Assembly: GCF_025567045.1 (NCBI RefSeq)
Contig: NZ_JAOQJK010000012.1
Span: 10,665-74,664 of the forward strand
DNA length: 64,000 nucleotides
Direction: 5' to 3'
From: Barnesiella propionica
Lineage (GTDB): Bacteria > Bacteroidota > Bacteroidia > Bacteroidales > Barnesiellaceae
Positions 60,848-64,000 of this stretch are shown piece by piece. The position numbers and the translations under genes were made by a program. How positions within the stretch are numbered: the first letter of the stretch is position 1; each line of letters begins with the position of its first letter. Below the pieces are notes generated by a model. The model ran no database searches and was not told the DNA's origin. It was given only the letters and a program-made list of their open reading frames with translations.

Positions 60848-61150
60848 ATGACAAAAAAGAGAGTTCTTTTGTCGGCGGCGTTTGTAATCGCTGCTGTTTC
60901 TTCCGCCTTTGCACAAGGCAACGGTATCGGGGGCATCAATGATGCTACCACAATGGTAACATCGTATTTCGACCCCGGAACAAAATTGATTTACGCCATT
61001 GGTGCGGTCGTAGGGCTGATTGGCGGCGTGAAAGTCTATAACAAGTTCAGTTCAGGCGACCCCGACACGTCAAAAACCGCCGCAAGCTGGTTCGGCGCGT
61101 GTATCTTCCTTATCGTAGCGGCGACTATCCTGCGCTCCTTCTTCCTGTAA
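60848..61150 (+). CDS. traE: conjugative transfer protein TraE (DUF4134)
   Basis: The 100-residue protein has a signal peptide (MTKKRVLLSAAFVIAAVSSA, cleaved near FAQ) and two membrane helices (about 48-66 and 80-99), with GAVVGLIGGVKVYNKFSSGD and SWFGACIFLIVAATILRSFF. This is the VirB2/pilin-like layout of DUF4134. It is followed by traF after 24 bases. Confidence 0.9.
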   Translation: MTKKRVLLSAAFVIAAVSSAFAQGNGIGGINDATTMVTSYFDPGTKLIYAIGAVVGLIGGVKVYNKFSSGDPDTSKTAASWFGACIFLIVAATILRSFFL

Positions 61151-61174
61151 TAAACTCCATAGATACAACAAGAT

Positions 61175-61510
61175 ATGGAGTACAATGTAAATAAAGGCAT
61201 TGGAAAAAGCGTCGAGTTCAAGGGGCTGAAATCTCAATACCTGTTCATCTTCGCGGGCGGCTTGCTGTCTGTGTTCGTGGTCTTTGTCATTATCTATATG
61301 ATAGGCATAGACCAATGGATATGTATAGGTTTCGGGGTTATTGCCGCGTCGGTGCTGGTATGGTTTACATTCCGCCTGAACGCCCAGTACGGGGAACACG
61401 GCTTAATGAAATTGATGTCAAAACGCCAGCATCCCCGTTACCTTATCAACCGCCGGAACTCGCGCCGCTTTTTCCGTGTGCCTAACAGAAAGGGGGTGGC
61501 TTATGCGTAA
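61175..61510 (+). CDS. traF: conjugative transfer protein TraF (DUF4133)
   Basis: The 111-residue protein has two adjacent membrane helices (about 25-45 and 48-66) and GLKSQYLFIFAGGLLSVFVV at the start. The tail YGEHGLMKLMSKRQHPRYLI is characteristic of DUF4133. By position it is the VirB3 counterpart. Its end overlaps the start of traG by eight bases, so the two are coupled. Confidence 0.9.
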   Translation: MEYNVNKGIGKSVEFKGLKSQYLFIFAGGLLSVFVVFVIIYMIGIDQWICIGFGVIAASVLVWFTFRLNAQYGEHGLMKLMSKRQHPRYLINRRNSRRFFRVPNRKGVAYA

Positions 61511-63902
61511 CGTAATGAAAGCCGCCACCGTCGAGAGCAAATTTCCGCTCTTGGCGGTCGAACACGGTTGTATCATCAGTAAGGACGCGGATATAACGGT
61601 AGCTTTTCGGGTGGACTTGCCCGAACTCTTTACCGTTACCGCCGCCGAATATGAAATGATACATTCCGCTTGGGGCAAGGCTATCAAGGTATTGCCCGAT
61701 TACTCGGTTATCCATAAGCAGGATTGGTTCGTAAAAGAGAACTATAAGCCTGCGACCGATGCCGACGATATGAGCTTCCTTTCCCGCTCGTTCGAGCGTC
61801 ATTTCAACGAAAGACCGTATTTGAATCACACCTGCTTCCTGTTCCTGACAAAGACGACAAAGGAGCGTATGCGTATGCAGTCGAACTTTTCGAGCCTTTG
61901 CCGGGGTAATATTATCCCGAAAGAAGTAAACAGGGACACGGCGGTTAAGTTTTTGGAATCGGTCGGACAGTTTGAGCGTATTGTCAATGACAGCGGCTTT
62001 GTTCGCCTGACGCGCTTAACCTCCGACGAGATTATGGGAACGCCCGAAAGCGCAGGACTTATTGAAAAATACTTTGCCCTGTCGCTGGAAGATACGACTT
62101 GTCTGGAAGATATGGAACTCGGAGCGGACGGGCTGCGGATAGGTTCAAAAACAATCTGCCTGCATACGGTTTCGGATGTGGAAGATTTGCCCGGAACGGT
62201 GGGAACGGATATGCGCTATGAACGGCTATCTACGGATAGAAGCGATTGCCGATTGAGCTTCGCCGCGCCTGTGGGTCTTTTACTCTCCTGCGACCATGTG
62301 TTTAATCAGTACATCTTTTTGGACGATTCGGCGGAGAACCTGCGGAAATTCGAGAAGTCAGCCCGCAATATGCAGTCGCTTTCCCGCTATTCTCGTGGAA
62401 ACCAAATCAATAAGGAGTGGATAGACAAGTATTTGAACGAAGCCCATAGCTTCGGGCTTACTTCGGTACGCGCCCACTTCAACGTGATGGCATGGTCTGA
62501 CGATGCGGAGGAATTAAAGCATATCCGCAACGATGTCGGCAGCCAGCTTGCCCTAATGGAGTGTAAACCCCGCCATAACACGGTGGATGCCGCTACGCTT
62601 TATTGGGCGGCGATGCCCGGCAACGCGGGGGATTTTCCGGCAGAGGAAAGTTTTTACACCTTCATCGAACCTGCCCTGTGCTTCTTTACGCAGGAAACGA
62701 ACTATCAGTCGTCGCCCTCTCCCTTCGGGATTAAGATGTGCGACCGTGTAAGCGGAAAGCCCCTGCACGTAGATATTTCCGACCTGCCGATGAAACGGGG
62801 TATAACCACCAACCGCAATAAATTCGTGCTGGGGCCTTCCGGGTCGGGCAAGTCGTTTTTTATGAACCACCTTGTCCGTCAGTATTGGGAGCAGGGAACG
62901 CACGTCGTGCTGGTCGATACGGGAAACTCCTATCAGGGTTTGTGCGAAATGGTACGCCGGAAAACCAAAGGGCAGGACGGTATCTATTACACGTACACCG
63001 AGGAAAACCCGATTTCATTCAATCCTTTCTATACCGACGATTACAAGTTTGATGTGGAGAAAAAGGATAGTATCAAAACGCTGCTTTTGACGCTTTGGAA
63101 GTCGGACGACGATAAGGTTACGAAAACCGAAAGCGGGGAACTCGGCAGCGCGGTATCGGCGTACATCGAACGGATAAAGGCAGACCGCAGTATCGTTCCT
63201 TCATTCAACACTTTCTATGAGTATATGCGCGATGACTACCGCCGGGAACTCGAAGAAAGGGAAATCAAGGTAAGCCGGGAAGACTTCAACCTCGACAATA
63301 TGCTTACTACCCTGCGCCAATACTACCGGGGCGGGCGTTTCGACTTCCTGTTGAACTCGGAGGAAAACATCGACCTGCTCAATAAGAGCTTTATCGTCTT
63401 TGAAATTGATTCCATTAAAGAAAATAAGGAATTATTCCCTGTGGTTACGATTATCATAATGGAGGCTTTCATTAACAAAATGAGGCGGTTAAAGGGTGTC
63501 CGTAAACAACTTATCGTAGAGGAAGCGTGGAAAGCCCTATCCTCTGCGAATATGGCGGAATACCTTAAATATATGTATAAAACCGTCCGCAAATACTTTG
63601 GGGAGGCTATCGTCGTAACGCAGGAAGTGGACGACATCATCGCCTCGCCGATAGTGAAGGAATCCATTATCAACAACTCCGACTGTAAAATCCTTCTCGA
63701 CCAGCGCAAGTACATGAACAAGTTTGACAGCATCCAATCCCTGCTCGGTCTGACCGAAAAAGAGAAAGGGCAAATCCTGTCAATCAACATGGCGAACAAT
63801 CCGAGCCGCAAATATAAAGAGGTTTGGTTCGGGCTGGGCGGGGTACAGTCGGCGGTGTACGCTACCGAGGTTTCAATGGAAGAATACCTGGTGCGCCCGT
63901 AA
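61503..63902 (+). CDS. traG: conjugative transfer ATPase TraG (VirB4-like)
   Basis: The ATG at 61503 (MRNVMKAATVESKFPLLAVE) starts the family sequence; upstream in-frame codons overlap traF. The 799-residue protein has an N-terminal region (VFNQYIFLDD, MQSLSRYSRGNQINKEWIDK), Walker A NKFVLGPSGSGKSFFMNHLV (about 440), and a Walker B region LIVEEAWKALSSANMAEYLK. It continues with VVTQEVDDIIASPIVKESII and NNSDCKILLDQRK. It powers assembly of the transfer channel at the inner membrane. It is the last complete gene in the window. Confidence 0.94.
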   Translation: MRNVMKAATVESKFPLLAVEHGCIISKDADITVAFRVDLPELFTVTAAEYEMIHSAWGKAIKVLPDYSVIHKQDWFVKENYKPATDADDMSFLSRSFERHFNERPYLNHTCFLFLTKTTKERMRMQSNFSSLCRGNIIPKEVNRDTAVKFLESVGQFERIVNDSGFVRLTRLTSDEIMGTPESAGLIEKYFALSLEDTTCLEDMELGADGLRIGSKTICLHTVSDVEDLPGTVGTDMRYERLSTDRSDCRLSFAAPVGLLLSCDHVFNQYIFLDDSAENLRKFEKSARNMQSLSRYSRGNQINKEWIDKYLNEAHSFGLTSVRAHFNVMAWSDDAEELKHIRNDVGSQLALMECKPRHNTVDAATLYWAAMPGNAGDFPAEESFYTFIEPALCFFTQETNYQSSPSPFGIKMCDRVSGKPLHVDISDLPMKRGITTNRNKFVLGPSGSGKSFFMNHLVRQYWEQGTHVVLVDTGNSYQGLCEMVRRKTKGQDGIYYTYTEENPISFNPFYTDDYKFDVEKKDSIKTLLLTLWKSDDDKVTKTESGELGSAVSAYIERIKADRSIVPSFNTFYEYMRDDYRRELEEREIKVSREDFNLDNMLTTLRQYYRGGRFDFLLNSEENIDLLNKSFIVFEIDSIKENKELFPVVTIIIMEAFINKMRRLKGVRKQLIVEEAWKALSSANMAEYLKYMYKTVRKYFGEAIVVTQEVDDIIASPIVKESIINNSDCKILLDQRKYMNKFDSIQSLLGLTEKEKGQILSINMANNPSRKYKEVWFGLGGVQSAVYATEVSMEEYLVRP

Positions 63903-64000
63903 AGGGAATTTGACGAATGTCGCTTTGGCAAGCGACTGGGCAAGTGTTTAAAATGCCCATTAACAACCGCTAACCGGAGGGGAAAACCCCACAAGGGAAC
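63903..64000. other. end of window after traG
   Basis: No gene start is visible. A short hairpin, GTCGCTT/AAGCGAC (63920-63936), lies just past the traG stop. The transfer operon probably continues with traH and later genes outside the window. Confidence 0.4.

Noticed and set aside
63323..63994. Minus-strand ORF of 223 codons opposite the end of traG
   Set aside because: Antisense to the conserved ATPase core of TraG; its composition (Ser/Leu/Arg-rich) is that of a shadow frame.

Overview
The window looks like the chromosome of a member of the order Bacteroidales. The evidence is the repeated Bacteroidetes-type promoter boxes (TTTG, about 19 bases, TAnnTTTG), the Rpr two-component system, the long one-chain PurL, many lipoproteins with an SxC lipobox, and a CTnDOT-type conjugation region. 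The genus cannot be fixed from the sequence alone. 

Bases 1-38.5 kb read as ordinary chromosome with one accessory patch. In order: a partial LysE-type exporter; purL and a PurF-like gene that lacks the nucleophile cysteine; an etfB-etfA-acyl-CoA dehydrogenase operon; a nitroreductase; an Rhs cluster (10.6-17.9 kb, minus strand); a tRNA-Gln; plsC; a lipoprotein; rprXY; an EF-G paralogue with an altered GTPase motif; hemW; a DUF2490 protein; rlmH; nadC; a HAD phosphatase; two MATE exporters; methylglyoxal synthase; a GH3 enzyme; an ABC-F ATPase; and a methyltransferase. The Rhs cluster holds a 952-aa partner, a 1133-aa Rhs protein ending in an M23 peptidase domain, a lipoprotein that is a candidate immunity protein, and a frameshifted remnant of an older Rhs tip. 

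From about 39 kb to the right edge the DNA is accessory and most likely one integrated conjugative element. The first part (39.3-42.8 kb) is a small TetR-controlled gene set. A 16-base palindrome occurs in front of the tetR gene, a DUF4377-type lipoprotein and an Fe-S-flavoprotein-like oxidoreductase, which is followed by an MBL-fold hydrolase and a membrane protein. Then come rteC, a lipoprotein, a strongly structured leader or small RNA ahead of a DHFR-like gene, two excisionase-like HTH genes, ardA, a frameshifted topB, a DUF3945 protein, a PHP-ATPase of the TrlF type (probable defence cargo), mobC-mobB-mobA, a candidate oriT, and the traA-to-traG operon. 

RteC and the two small HTH proteins are the expected excision controls, and MobABC with TopB process the DNA. 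TraA to TraG are the start of the transfer apparatus, which runs off the right edge. No integrase and no rteA/rteB are seen, so the integration module must lie outside the window or be lost.
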